Below, one piece after another: positions 24,144-33,725 of a stretch of 64,000 nucleotides of DNA. Location of the stretch: NCBI RefSeq assembly GCF_005871205.1, contig NZ_SWKM01000011.1:1-64000 (forward strand), written 5' to 3'. The position numbers and the translations under genes were made by a program. Source of the DNA: Marinobacter alexandrii (GTDB taxonomy: Bacteria > Pseudomonadota > Gammaproteobacteria > Pseudomonadales > Oleiphilaceae). Position 1 is the first letter of the stretch, and each line of letters begins with the position of its first letter. The notes under the pieces were generated by a model. That model was not told the DNA's origin and ran no database searches. It was given only the letters and a program-made list of their open reading frames with translations.

Positions 24144-26135
24144 TTATTGATAAGCCGGCGCCCGGGATTTCCGCGCCGCCAGCCAGGCCACCGCAACCGC
24201 CGGAACAATCAGCAGGGCGCTGATCAGGGACAGCTCCAGGTTGCTCAGTGGCACCGGGCCGCCGCCGGGAATGGCCAGCAGCAGGCCGCCGGTCAACAGC
24301 GCCAGCCTTACCGGCCACTGCAGGTGTTTGCTGAGAGTCAGATTACCCACGCCCAACAGATAGCCCTGAATCGAGCCTGCAATCAGCAGCACACCCGCCA
24401 TGGCCTGAGTAATCACCACCAGAATCTCATCCCAACTGCCCTGGAATATCAGCGCAGGGTTCAGCACGAACAGGAACGGGATGAAGTAGATGACACTGCC
24501 CAGGCGCATTGCCTGAACCCCGGTTTCCATCGGGCGCGAGCCGGCGACCGTGGCCGCCGCAAAGGCGCCCAGGGCCACCGGTGGGGTGATGAAACTGAGC
24601 ATGCCCCAGTACAGGATGAACAGATGCACCGCCAGCGGATCCATGCCGCCGCCGTTGATCAGTGCCGGCGCCAGTGCCACCGCCAGGAAAATATAAGCGG
24701 CGGTCACGGTCATGCCGATGCCGAGGATAAAGCTGGTCAGCGCGCCCATCATCAACAGCACCAGGGTATTGCCGCCGGCCAGGAAGATCAGGTCGTTGGC
24801 GATGGTGCCGGACAGGCCGGTTACCGATAGGGCGCCAACCAATAGGCCTACCCCGGCCAGAATGGCGATGAGTTCGGCAAACAGCTTGCCGGAGCTGGAG
24901 AAGAAGTCTTTCACCTGCTGCCAGCCCCAGCGCTGGTAGGGCAGGATCTGGTTGATCACCAGCAGAAGCGCGGTGGCGTAGAAGGGCGCGGTGGCTTCCT
25001 GGCGCAGGAAAAACAGCAGCCAGATCAGCAACGCGAACACGAAGATGAAATACCAGCCTTCCTTCAAGGTTTGTCGGATGGATGGCAATTCTTCCGCAGG
25101 CAGGCCTTTCAATTCGTGGCGGGCCGCGTAGGCATCAATCTGGATAAATAGGCCGAGGAAATAGAGCACCGAGGGTACCGCCGCCGCCAGGGCGATGGTG
25201 CCGTAGGGAATGTTCAGGAACGCCGCCATGATAAAAGCTGTCGCGCCCATTACTGGTGGCATCAGCACGCCACCGGTGGATGCGCAGGCCTCCACGCCGG
25301 CGGCGTAGGATTTACTGAAACCCACCTTGCGCATGGCGGGAATGGACAGCACCCCGGTGGTCAGCACGTTGGTAATAACGCTGCCGCTCATCGAGCCCAT
25401 CAGCCCGCTGGAGAACACCGCCACCTTGGCGGGGCCGCCGCGAACGTGGCCGAGCAGGGCAAAGGCCAGGTTAATAAAGAACTTGCCACCGCCGGTCTGT
25501 TGCAGCGCCACCCCGAACAGCAGAAAGCCAATCACCAGATTGGCGAAGGCCTGCAGCGGAATGCCCATGACACTCTCACGGCTCATGGCGTGATAAATGG
25601 CGGTCTGCTCGGGCGAGGAGGGGAAGCCCTGAATCGGGCCCGGCACCAGGTCGGCAAAGATCGGATAGATACTGGCGATCGCCACGATGGTGGCAATGGG
25701 CAAGCCGCCGGCGCGGCGCACCGCTTCAATAATCACAACCCAGAGCAGGAAGCTCATCACCATGGCGTAGTCGGGCGCGGCGTATTCCCAGCCCCGATCG
25801 AGAATCTGTTCGGCGTTAAACACGAAGAACCCGCAAATACCCGTGGTCGCGAGAAACAGCAGCACGTCGTACCACGGCACCCGAGTGCGGGACGAATGCC
25901 GGTTCATCGGCCAGAGCACGTATACCAGAGGCAGCATCAATGTCACCACGGTGTAGAAAAACTGGCTTTCAACCTGGGTGACAAAATTGATGAGCTGAAG
26001 ATTGAACAGGTAGTCCAGGGTTAGCAGCGTCAGGATGACTGTGGCCAGCCGGGGAATCCAGAGCCAGAAGCCCGTGAGCTGGCGGATGCCGGATATGTTC
26101 TCCGGTGATGACGGTTGTTCAGTTTCAGGATGCAT
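24144..26135 (-). CDS. TRAP transporter fused permease (DctQM fusion, TAXI type)
   Basis: This protein is about 663 residues from the ATG at 26135, which follows GGAGTTAC. The small-subunit-like N-terminal helices precede the large permease domain, with GGPAKVAVFSSGLMGSMSGSVITNVLTTG and CASTGGVLMPPVMGATAF as the family's conserved loops. It forms an inner-membrane, ion-gradient-driven symporter with a periplasmic TAXI receptor. It is the second gene after the binding protein at 26225. A close paralogue lies at 28930. The ligand is unknown. Confidence 0.92.
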   Translation of the reverse strand: MHPETEQPSSPENISGIRQLTGFWLWIPRLATVILTLLTLDYLFNLQLINFVTQVESQFFYTVVTLMLPLVYVLWPMNRHSSRTRVPWYDVLLFLATTGICGFFVFNAEQILDRGWEYAAPDYAMVMSFLLWVVIIEAVRRAGGLPIATIVAIASIYPIFADLVPGPIQGFPSSPEQTAIYHAMSRESVMGIPLQAFANLVIGFLLFGVALQQTGGGKFFINLAFALLGHVRGGPAKVAVFSSGLMGSMSGSVITNVLTTGVLSIPAMRKVGFSKSYAAGVEACASTGGVLMPPVMGATAFIMAAFLNIPYGTIALAAAVPSVLYFLGLFIQIDAYAARHELKGLPAEELPSIRQTLKEGWYFIFVFALLIWLLFFLRQEATAPFYATALLLVINQILPYQRWGWQQVKDFFSSSGKLFAELIAILAGVGLLVGALSVTGLSGTIANDLIFLAGGNTLVLLMMGALTSFILGIGMTVTAAYIFLAVALAPALINGGGMDPLAVHLFILYWGMLSFITPPVALGAFAAATVAGSRPMETGVQAMRLGSVIYFIPFLFVLNPALIFQGSWDEILVVITQAMAGVLLIAGSIQGYLLGVGNLTLSKHLQWPVRLALLTGGLLLAIPGGGPVPLSNLELSLISALLIVPAVAVAWLAARKSRAPAYQ

Positions 26136-26224
26136 GACGGGTAACTCCGAACACGTAATAGGCAACGGGGCGGGCAATCAAGGTGTTGGCCGGAGCAAAC
26201 GGGCGGTTTGCCCCGGCCTGGGGA

Positions 26225-27382
26225 TCAGCGGAAAACCGGATTCATACCCGCCGCTTCCAGCGCCTTGGCGCGGGCGGCCATCCAGCCTTTGCCAAAGGCG
26301 TCCTCATCGGAGGGCGGGTTGTTGGCCATGTAGCTGTCCCAGGTTTCCTTCAGGATCCGCTGGCGCTCCACCAGCATGTCCTGGTGCGCCTGCATCTCGT
26401 CGGTCCAGTGGCCGATCTCTTTGTAGTAGTCCACCACCGCATCGTGGAACGGAATAACCCACTGCATGTTCTGGTTGTCCAGACGGTAACCGGCGTTGCC
26501 GGGGGCGGCATCCTTGTACTTGTCATAGTCCTCGATGAAGACGCGGATCAGGCTTTTTGCCAGTGCGTCGTCGGTGGAGGCGTTCGCCACCAGGATCGGG
26601 TAGGGGTAGCTGGCGCCAACCCAGGGTTTGTCTTTGCCGTAATCGCCGGCGGCCGAGGTCACCGTGTGCGGCTGGAAGTAGGGTGCTACCTTCTGCAGTC
26701 GTGCCCAGCCTTCTTTATCGGCCGGATCCAGCTCGGGCCAGACAATGCCCCGGGGGCTGGCGGCCAACTGCTGGGGAGGTGGTGCGACGCTAACGGTGAA
26801 GCCGGTGTCGGTCTGGTCGGCGATGATGCCCTCGAAGGCACGGCCGTAGCCGGGAAATTCAACTTTTTCGACGTCGTCCCAGGTCAGCCCGCCAAAGGCC
26901 AGGTAGGCCTCGGTGCCCAGGTTCAGGGCGTCGTCCCCGCGAATCCAGGACACCCGCTTGCCGCGCAGATCTTCAGGTGATTCCACACCAATATCTCCCG
27001 CAACCGCAATGCCCAGGCCGAAGCTGGCGATCGAGGTGGTGATCACGCGAATTGGCTGTGGTCCCCAGTTCTCGTCAGCAAACATCAGCACGCCTTCCGA
27101 GCCGTAGTAGCTGGCGATGCCGCAGGCGCACAGGGGCACCCGGCCGGTTCTCAAAGGCGTCATCCGGGACACGTCGTTTTCGCCCGGCAGGATACGCACC
27201 GAGGTGCCGTATTCGTTTTGCAGCAGGTTGCCAATGGATACCATCTGGCTGTAGCCGGCAGAGCCGGTGCCATAGGCCGTCATGGCTAGGGTGCTGGGGA
27301 GTTCCACGTTGTCTGCGCTGAAAGCCAGCGCTGGCAGGGTGCTAAGGGTGAGGCCCATCAATCCCCGGGTTAGGCGTGACAT
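26225..27382 (-). CDS. TAXI family TRAP transporter solute-binding protein
   Basis: I start at ATG 27382 (GAGGATTTTCT upstream), giving 385 residues; a longer frame to 27442 is unlikely. A signal peptide ends at about residue 22 (ALAFS|A). The mature protein has TAXI features: MTAYGTGSAGYSQMVSIGNLLQNEYGTSVRI, then LRGKRVSWIRGDDALN, and SPRGIVWPELDPADKEGWARLQKVAPYF. It is periplasmic and hands substrate to the fused permease that follows in the same operon. Its mirror-image paralogue is at 27702. Confidence 0.92.
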   Translation of the reverse strand: MSRLTRGLMGLTLSTLPALAFSADNVELPSTLAMTAYGTGSAGYSQMVSIGNLLQNEYGTSVRILPGENDVSRMTPLRTGRVPLCACGIASYYGSEGVLMFADENWGPQPIRVITTSIASFGLGIAVAGDIGVESPEDLRGKRVSWIRGDDALNLGTEAYLAFGGLTWDDVEKVEFPGYGRAFEGIIADQTDTGFTVSVAPPPQQLAASPRGIVWPELDPADKEGWARLQKVAPYFQPHTVTSAAGDYGKDKPWVGASYPYPILVANASTDDALAKSLIRVFIEDYDKYKDAAPGNAGYRLDNQNMQWVIPFHDAVVDYYKEIGHWTDEMQAHQDMLVERQRILKETWDSYMANNPPSDEDAFGKGWMAARAKALEAAGMNPVFR

Positions 27383-27701
27383 AGAAAATCCTCTTATCGT
27401 CGTTGTTGTGGTGTTTAGAGGTTTTGCACAGCGAAACATCATTTTGTTATAGATGATTCAACATAGTCGCTGGAATTATGGTTTGTCAATACACCTATTT
27501 CATATCCGTTCTATATAAGAAGGGCGCTTAACCTGGCTCTTGCCCAGCTTTTCAAAGCGAAATAAGGACTTGGTTTCTGTGTCGCTTAGTGAAATGAAAT
27601 TCTGATATAGAGACAAAAATGATTGACGGGGACGTAAAGGAAGGTCTAGTTTCTTTTAATCGAAATGAGTGTTTCACAACAAAAAGCCAAGGATCTCTCT
27701 A
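27383..27701. promoter_or_regulatory. Divergent control region between two TAXI-TRAP operons
   Basis: This AT-rich stretch of 319 bp separates the two paralogous transporter operons and must hold both promoters. It contains the imperfect palindrome ATATCCGTTCTATAT (27506-27520) and several T-rich tracts, such as TTGTCAATACACC near 27483. I cannot assign a regulator; LysR- and GntR/IclR-type sites are both plausible in such a position. Confidence 0.5.
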
Positions 27702-28853
27702 ATGCGCCACATCCTGCACCGTTCCCGCACTGTCCTCGCCGCTGCCACTGCAGTGGCTTCTTTGTTGAGCCTGTCCGCCGGTTCCGTTCACGCTGAGGGT
27801 GGCTTGCCCGACACCATGACCTGGTCCTCCTACGACGTGGGTTCCGCGGGTTATGCCGAAGCGTCCGCGATTGCCGATGCCTTTGGCAAACAATACGGCA
27901 CCCGGGTCCGTATCCAGCCCTCCGGTTCAGCCATCGGCCGGTTGCAGCCGTTGATCAGCGAGCGTGCGGACTTCAGTTTCCTGGCGACCGAAACCTTCTT
28001 TGCAGCCGAGGGCATTCATGACTTCTCGGCTCGCCGTTGGGGCCCACAGAACCTGCGAGCCGTTGCCGGGCGCCCGTCGTCGTTCGGTATTTTCACCGCC
28101 GCTGATGCCAACATCGAAACCTTGAAAGATCTGAAAGGCCAGCGCTTTGCCTATGTGGCGGGCAACCCCTCCATCAACGTGAAGTGCGATGCATTCCTGG
28201 CTTTCGCCGGGCTGACCCGGGATGACGTCGACGCCATTATGTTCCCGACTTACGCCAGCACCATGAGTTCTCTGGCGCGCAACGAAGCTGATGCCTCCTG
28301 TACCACCACGACCCCCAGCCACGTCTACGAGCTGGCGGAATCACCGCGTGGCATCCGCTGGCTGGAAGTGCCTCCGGGTGACAAGGAAGGCTGGGAGCGC
28401 CTGCGCTCTGTGGCACCGTTCTTCCAGCCCTACACCGAAACCGTGGGTGCTGGTATCAGTGAAGACAATCCGGTGGATATCCTGGCCTACCGTTACCCGG
28501 TGCTGACCGTGCGTGCGGGCACAGATGAGCAGTTGGTGTACAGCTTCATCAAGGCGCTCGATGAAACCTACGGCATGTACAAGGACGCCACAGCGGTGAT
28601 GCCTCGCTGGCGCCTGTCAGAGGCGGGCACTCCGGCGATCGACGTGCCGTTCCACCCGGGTGCGATCCAGTACCTGCAGGAGAAGGGCATCTGGACCGAG
28701 GAACATCAGGCCTGGAACGACGCACGCACCGAACGTCTGAATGCCCTGATGGCCGCCTGGTCGGACGCCACCGCGGCGGCCGAAGGCAAGTCGGATGAGG
28801 TCTTTGCCGAAATCTGGGAACAACACCGCCAGAAGGCGCTGAGTTCGCTGTAA
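27702..28853 (+). CDS. TAXI family TRAP transporter solute-binding protein (paralogue)
   Basis: The product is 383 residues from the ATG at 27702 (AAGGATC upstream), with a signal peptide ending at SVHA|E. It shares its layout with the divergent protein at 26225: WSSYDVGSAGYAEASAIADAFGKQYGTRVRIQPSG, LKDLKGQRFAYVAGNPSINV and SPRGIRWLEVPPGDKEGWERLRSVAPFFQPYTET. It is the first gene of a unit continuing into a permease and a CoA-transferase. Its ligand-contact residues differ from those of the sister protein (ETFFAAEG against IASYYGSEG), so the two may bind related but different compounds. Confidence 0.92.
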   Translation: MRHILHRSRTVLAAATAVASLLSLSAGSVHAEGGLPDTMTWSSYDVGSAGYAEASAIADAFGKQYGTRVRIQPSGSAIGRLQPLISERADFSFLATETFFAAEGIHDFSARRWGPQNLRAVAGRPSSFGIFTAADANIETLKDLKGQRFAYVAGNPSINVKCDAFLAFAGLTRDDVDAIMFPTYASTMSSLARNEADASCTTTTPSHVYELAESPRGIRWLEVPPGDKEGWERLRSVAPFFQPYTETVGAGISEDNPVDILAYRYPVLTVRAGTDEQLVYSFIKALDETYGMYKDATAVMPRWRLSEAGTPAIDVPFHPGAIQYLQEKGIWTEEHQAWNDARTERLNALMAAWSDATAAAEGKSDEVFAEIWEQHRQKALSSL

Positions 28854-28929
28854 CTCGTTACTGATTCGGGGCAGGCCGGGGCTGATGCAGCCCGGGCTTG
28901 CCCCGCCTTTGTTCAGGATATCGTCCCTT

Positions 28930-30873
28930 ATGAATGCCTCCCCCGAAGCCGCTGTTGAGCAGCCGGCAACTCCGGAATCCCGCCCTGGTCGTCTCCGTGG
29001 CATCACCTACTGGTCGGTGATGACCCTCGGTGGCCTTGGTTTGCTGATGGCGATCAACCAGACCTTCAACCTGGAATTGCTGGGTTTTCAGCCGCTGGGC
29101 AATGCCTATCTGTATTATCTCATCGGTATCTTCCTGGCTGCCGCCTTTCTGTGTTTCCCAAGCTGGTCCGGTGCCGCCAACCGGGTGTCCTGGTACGACT
29201 GGCCCCTGGCGGCCGCTGCGCTGGTGACCTGTGGCTACCTCGGGTATCACGGCCTGACCATGATCCAGCAGGGCTGGGAGTTCATGGCGCCCACGGAAGC
29301 GACTGTGGCCGCATCGGTGCTGCTGGTACTGGTGCTGGAGGGTGTGCGCCGCTGTGGTGGCTGGCCGCTGCTGGGCGTTGCCCTGCTGTTTGGTACCTAC
29401 CCGCTGTACGCCGATTCGATGCCGGGTTTCCTGTGGGGCAATGAGTACGGCCTGGGCGAGGCGATACGCGCCCACGTTATCGGCGTCGAGAGCATCATCG
29501 GGATACCGATGCAGGTGGTGGCCCAACTGGTGATCGGGTTTGTGGTCTTCGGAGCTGCCTTAACCGTGACCGGCGGTGGTGAGTTCTTCATGCAGTTCGC
29601 AACGGCTCTGATGGGCCGCAGCCGGGGTGGTCCGGCTAAGGTGTCGGTGTTGTCGAGCGGCATCCTGGGCAGCCTGTCGGGCAGTGTGATCTCGAACATC
29701 CTGACCACCGGGCCGATCACCATCCCGACCATGAAAAAGACCGGCTATCCCGCCCATTACGCGGGTGCGATTGAAGCCTGTGCTTCCACCGGTGGCACCT
29801 TGATGCCACCGATCATGGGCGCGGTCGCCTTCATCATGGCGTCGTTCCTGGGCGTACCCTATTCCGAGATCATGATCGCCGCGTTCCTGCCAGCGTTGTT
29901 GTTCTACCTGGCACTGCTGTTCCAGGTCGATAACTACGCCGCCAAACGCGGGCTCAAGGGCATGCCGGAATCGGAAATTCCGAGTCTGAAAGCCACCCTG
30001 AAAGATGGCTGGCCGTACCTGTTCAGCCTGGTGATGTTGATCTACATGCTGCTGTTCATGCGACTGGAGGCCTACGCGCCTTACTACGCCACTGTCGTGT
30101 TGCTCGGTATTTCTGTGTTCAAGCGCCGCCATCGGATGAATGGCAAGCGGGCACTGGCGTTCATTCAGGATCTGACTACCAGCGTTGCCAATCTGGTGGC
30201 GATCCTGGCGGGCATCGGCCTGGTGGTCGGGGGGCTGTCGTACACCGGGGTGGCCGGCGCGTTTTCCCGTGAACTCTTGCTCTACGCTGACGGCAGCATT
30301 CCGCTGATGCTGGCGGCGGGTGCGGTCACCAGTTTTGTGCTGGGCATGGGGATGACTGTCAGCGCCTGCTACATCTTCCTGTCCATACTGTTGGCACCGG
30401 CACTGGTGAACGCTGGCCTGAATCCGCTCGCCAGCCACCTGTTCATTCTGTACTGGGGCATGATGTCCTACATCACGCCACCGGTTGCCCTGGCCGCCAT
30501 TACCGCGTCCGGTGTCGCCGGTTCCAACGCCAGCAAGACCGGCATGTATGCCATGCGCCTGGGCGGTATCCTGTTCATCCTGCCGTTCCTGTTTGTGCTC
30601 AATCCTTCCCTGATTCTGCAGGGCGAGCTGGCTGACATTCTGACCTCCACCGTCACCGCCATTACCGCGATCTGGCTGATGGCCTCCGCCATGGAAGGCT
30701 ACCTGTACCGGGTAGGGCTATTGGGTTACCCACTCCGGGCACTGATGATGGTGGCCGGCGGCATGCTGATCTATCCGGACCTTGTCACCGACCTGATCGG
30801 TTTTGGTCTGCTCGGCCTCACTTACCTGTGGCATTGGCGCTTCCGACAGCCGGTGGCGGCCGGTGTCCGTTAA
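28930..30873 (+). CDS. TRAP transporter fused permease (paralogue)
   Basis: This is a 647-residue fused DctQ-DctM permease of the TAXI type. The conserved loops are GGPAKVSVLSSGILGSLSGSVISNILTTGP and CASTGGTLMPPIMGAVAF, closely parallel to the permease at 24144. About 16-18 membrane helices are visible. It follows the binding-protein gene after 76 bases and precedes the CoA-transferase genes by 41 bases on the same strand, so one transcript is likely. It is inner-membrane and driven by the Na+ or H+ gradient. Confidence 0.92.
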   Translation: MNASPEAAVEQPATPESRPGRLRGITYWSVMTLGGLGLLMAINQTFNLELLGFQPLGNAYLYYLIGIFLAAAFLCFPSWSGAANRVSWYDWPLAAAALVTCGYLGYHGLTMIQQGWEFMAPTEATVAASVLLVLVLEGVRRCGGWPLLGVALLFGTYPLYADSMPGFLWGNEYGLGEAIRAHVIGVESIIGIPMQVVAQLVIGFVVFGAALTVTGGGEFFMQFATALMGRSRGGPAKVSVLSSGILGSLSGSVISNILTTGPITIPTMKKTGYPAHYAGAIEACASTGGTLMPPIMGAVAFIMASFLGVPYSEIMIAAFLPALLFYLALLFQVDNYAAKRGLKGMPESEIPSLKATLKDGWPYLFSLVMLIYMLLFMRLEAYAPYYATVVLLGISVFKRRHRMNGKRALAFIQDLTTSVANLVAILAGIGLVVGGLSYTGVAGAFSRELLLYADGSIPLMLAAGAVTSFVLGMGMTVSACYIFLSILLAPALVNAGLNPLASHLFILYWGMMSYITPPVALAAITASGVAGSNASKTGMYAMRLGGILFILPFLFVLNPSLILQGELADILTSTVTAITAIWLMASAMEGYLYRVGLLGYPLRALMMVAGGMLIYPDLVTDLIGFGLLGLTYLWHWRFRQPVAAGVR

Positions 30874-30914
30874 CCGCATACCAAACAAGGGTCAATGAAG
30901 GGTGAATGATTGTG

Positions 30915-31595
30915 ATGAATAAAACCTGTGAGTCCCTGCGCGCCGCGGTGGCTGACATTGCCGACGGCAGTGTGGTGATGATCGGCGGTTTCGGGAACTC
31001 TGGCATTCCGCTGCAGCTGATTGAGGCGCTCCGCCAGCACGGCGCCCGTGACCTGACCATCATTTCCAACAACGCCGGGGTCGCCGAGATTGGCATCGCC
31101 TCCCTGTTAAAGGCCGGGCAGGTGCGAAAGATCGTGTGTTCGTTCCCCCGTTCGTCCGGCTCAATCTGGTTTGAGCGCTTGTATGAGGCCGGGGACATCG
31201 AGCTGGAACTGGTGCCCCAGGGCACGCTGGGGGAGCGCATTCGCGCGGCTGGCGCCGGTTTGGGCGGGGTGTATACGCCCACCGGGTATGGCACCCGACT
31301 GGCTGAGGGCAAGGAAACCAAGGTGATCAACGGCAAAGGCTTTGTGCTTGAGACCGCGCTACCGGCGGACGTCGCACTGATCAAGGCACACCGGGCAGAT
31401 GTCTGGGGCAACCTGATCTACAACACCGCCGGCCGCAATTTCAATCCGATCATGGCCACCGCTGCGACCACCACCATTGCCGAAGTGAGCGACGTGGTGT
31501 CGGCCGGTGAGTTGGACCCGGAGTGCATCGTCACCCCCGGCATTTTTGTCGATCGCGTAGTCACCCAGGAGGCATCCCGGCATGATGCGGCTTAA
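30915..31595 (+). CDS. 3-oxoacid/3-oxoadipate CoA-transferase, subunit A
   Basis: The product is 226 residues if started at ATG 30915 (ATG 30906 adds three residues; the AAGGG site fits neither perfectly). It is a family I CoA-transferase alpha subunit: ADGSVVMIGGFGNSGIPLQLIEAL at the start and the coenzyme-loop KVINGKGFVLETALPADVALIKAH. It transfers CoA from a donor (typically succinyl-CoA) to a carboxylic acid. Subunit B follows with a 14-base overlap. The pair sits behind a TRAP transporter, so the likely substrate is a carboxylate imported by it. Confidence 0.9.
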   Translation: MNKTCESLRAAVADIADGSVVMIGGFGNSGIPLQLIEALRQHGARDLTIISNNAGVAEIGIASLLKAGQVRKIVCSFPRSSGSIWFERLYEAGDIELELVPQGTLGERIRAAGAGLGGVYTPTGYGTRLAEGKETKVINGKGFVLETALPADVALIKAHRADVWGNLIYNTAGRNFNPIMATAATTTIAEVSDVVSAGELDPECIVTPGIFVDRVVTQEASRHDAA

Positions 31596-32223
31596 TTCCG
31601 ATGAAATGGCGCGACGTGTCGCCCAGGATATACCCGACGGGGCCTACGTAAACCTTGGCATCGGCATGCCGACGTCGGTCGCCAATCACGTGTCCGATGA
31701 TCGGCTGGTGATTTATCACAGTGAGAACGGCATTCTCGGGGTAGGTCCTGCGCCAGCGCCCGATCAGGTCGACCCCGATCTGATCAATGCCGGTAAACAG
31801 TATGTGACCCTGCTGCAGGGCGGCTGCTACTTCGATAATGCCGAGTCCTTTGCCATGATGCGCGGGGGCCACCTCGACATCGCCGTGCTTGGGGCGTTCC
31901 AGGTCTCTGAGCGCGGTGACCTGGCGAACTGGGCGACCAATGACGATACCTTCCCGCCTGCGGTGGGTGGCGCCATGGACCTTGCGGTCGGTGCCAAGCA
32001 ACTGTTCGTGTTGATGCGACACACCACCAAGGCCAACGAGCCCAAGATACTCAATCAGTGTCATTACCCCCTGACCGGTGCCGGCGTGGTGAAACGCATC
32101 TACACCGATCTGGCGGTGATTGATGTCACCGAGGAGGGGCTGCGGGTGCGAGAGCTCTATGGCGATAACACCCTGGCCGATGTTCAGGCCCTGACCGAAG
32201 CGCGCTTGCTGCCGCCGCTCTGA
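31582..32223 (+). CDS. 3-oxoacid/3-oxoadipate CoA-transferase, subunit B
   Basis: The 213-residue beta subunit carries the catalytic Glu in HSENGILGVGPAP, the family I motif (SENG), near residue 52. GGCYFDNAESFAMMRGGHLDIAVLGAFQVSERGDLANW is the typical core. It is translationally coupled to subunit A through the overlap. The residues do not distinguish acetoacetyl-, 3-oxoadipyl- or other CoA transfer. No beta-ketoadipate pathway genes (pcaB, C, D or F) are in the window. Confidence 0.9.
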   Translation: MMRLNSDEMARRVAQDIPDGAYVNLGIGMPTSVANHVSDDRLVIYHSENGILGVGPAPAPDQVDPDLINAGKQYVTLLQGGCYFDNAESFAMMRGGHLDIAVLGAFQVSERGDLANWATNDDTFPPAVGGAMDLAVGAKQLFVLMRHTTKANEPKILNQCHYPLTGAGVVKRIYTDLAVIDVTEEGLRVRELYGDNTLADVQALTEARLLPPL

Positions 32224-32292
32224 AAACGAAGGTCGAGCAGACGCTTTTGCTCACTAATCCCTAAACCCAAACCCCAAGGATGAGGGCTGGCT

Positions 32293-33633
32293 ATGAATCG
32301 CGTTTCTCTTCTGGGCACCCGCTCGGGGCTTGCTTATGGTGTGCTCGGTGCCGGCATTCTGTCGTTCCTGCCGGGCGTGGGTGAAGTTGGCGCGGTGTTG
32401 GTGTTTGCGGCGATCCTGCTGGGCTGGCGTGACTTGCGCCTGGTGTCGCGGATGCTGTTTGGTTTGGTGTTGCTGACGCTGGGTCTGGCGGCTGTTGCCG
32501 AACCCTCGGCGCTGCCAGCGGCGGCGGCCAGCATGACCCGGCTGACGGCGTTAATTCTGACCGTGATGTTGCTGTCTTCCATGCTGGGCACGTCCGCGGA
32601 CCTGGGGGCCATTTCCCGGCAAGTGTTCGCTGGCTCGCCAATGGCGCGTTACTACAGCGTCGCTTTTGGCACCGGTTTCCTGTCCATGCCCCTGAATTTT
32701 GGTTCGGTCGGTGTGATGGCTACGATGATTCGCGGCGAAATGGATGACCGGGGCGACAGCGCCACCACCCGGAACGCGTCCCGTGGCGTGTTGCGGGGCT
32801 TTGGCGCCTCGCCAATCTTCTCGCCCCTGTCGATTTCCATCGTTCTGACCATCACGTTTGTCCCGGCCTTGAAAAGCTGGGAGCTGATCGCGGTCAGTCT
32901 ACCGCTGGCGGTGGCGTATCTATTAGTTGGCGGGATGTTTCGCGAGCCGGAACAGTCGGAGCCAAGCACTAACGTGCCAACCGAACCCGTGTCCGGACTG
33001 CCGCGGTATGCGCCCTGGTTACGGTTTGCCAGCATCATTGGCGCCATCTGCGTTGCCACCTTCAGCCTCAGCGGGCTCTTTGGGCTGAGTTATTCCCGCT
33101 CGGTCACCCTGAGCTGTTTTGGCGCCGTGTTGGTGGGCCTGGGTTATCGCAAGCTCAAAGGGGCCGAGGTACAACTACCGTCAATGGCCCCGGTGAGCAA
33201 TGAACTGGTGATTGTTGGCGGTTCGGCGTTCCTGGGCACGTTGATCAGTACCTTTGCCGCCCAGTGGCTTGGCACTGGCTTTAGCTTGCCCGACTGGGCC
33301 TACCCGGTGGCGGCGTTTAGCGTGCCCTGGGTGTTTTTCCTGGGCGGAATGATTGGCTTCAATCCCATTGTTACCGGCACTCTGACCGGCGGCATTCTGG
33401 GTCCGATCTGGCCAGTGGGCGCCGTGCTCGGTCTGGGTACCGCGATGGTGGCTGGCTGGGGCCTGACCACCGCCGGCACACCATACTCTGCCAACTCACT
33501 GCTGCTGGAGCGCCTGACCGGGTACAGCGCCCAGGAGGCAGCACTGCGCTGGAATATGTTGATGTCGGTGTGCTGTCTTCTGGTCTCCGGGACCCTCGCG
33601 GGGACCATCACACTGCTATTGTCGGGTACTTGA
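32293..33633 (+). CDS. Polytopic membrane protein, probable transporter of unknown substrate
   Basis: This 446-residue hydrophobic protein has about 11-12 membrane spans and a short polar loop near residues 215-235. Half repeats are suggested by FLSMPLNFGSVGVMATMI early and GGMIGFNPIVTGTLTGGILG late, small-residue-rich re-entrant-like segments seen in ion-transporter-type carriers. I do not recognise the family with confidence. The ribosome binding site (AAGGATGAGG) is good. It follows the CoA-transferase by 69 bases on the same strand and may belong to the same operon. Confidence 0.75.
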   Translation: MNRVSLLGTRSGLAYGVLGAGILSFLPGVGEVGAVLVFAAILLGWRDLRLVSRMLFGLVLLTLGLAAVAEPSALPAAAASMTRLTALILTVMLLSSMLGTSADLGAISRQVFAGSPMARYYSVAFGTGFLSMPLNFGSVGVMATMIRGEMDDRGDSATTRNASRGVLRGFGASPIFSPLSISIVLTITFVPALKSWELIAVSLPLAVAYLLVGGMFREPEQSEPSTNVPTEPVSGLPRYAPWLRFASIIGAICVATFSLSGLFGLSYSRSVTLSCFGAVLVGLGYRKLKGAEVQLPSMAPVSNELVIVGGSAFLGTLISTFAAQWLGTGFSLPDWAYPVAAFSVPWVFFLGGMIGFNPIVTGTLTGGILGPIWPVGAVLGLGTAMVAGWGLTTAGTPYSANSLLLERLTGYSAQEAALRWNMLMSVCCLLVSGTLAGTITLLLSGT

Positions 33634-33725
33634 GCAGAAGCTCCGTTCCTGTTTCAGGCCGGTTCGGGCTGAGCCGATAGCCGTTACGCTATACTCCCAC
33701 CCCAACAGCACAGGGAGCCCACGTA

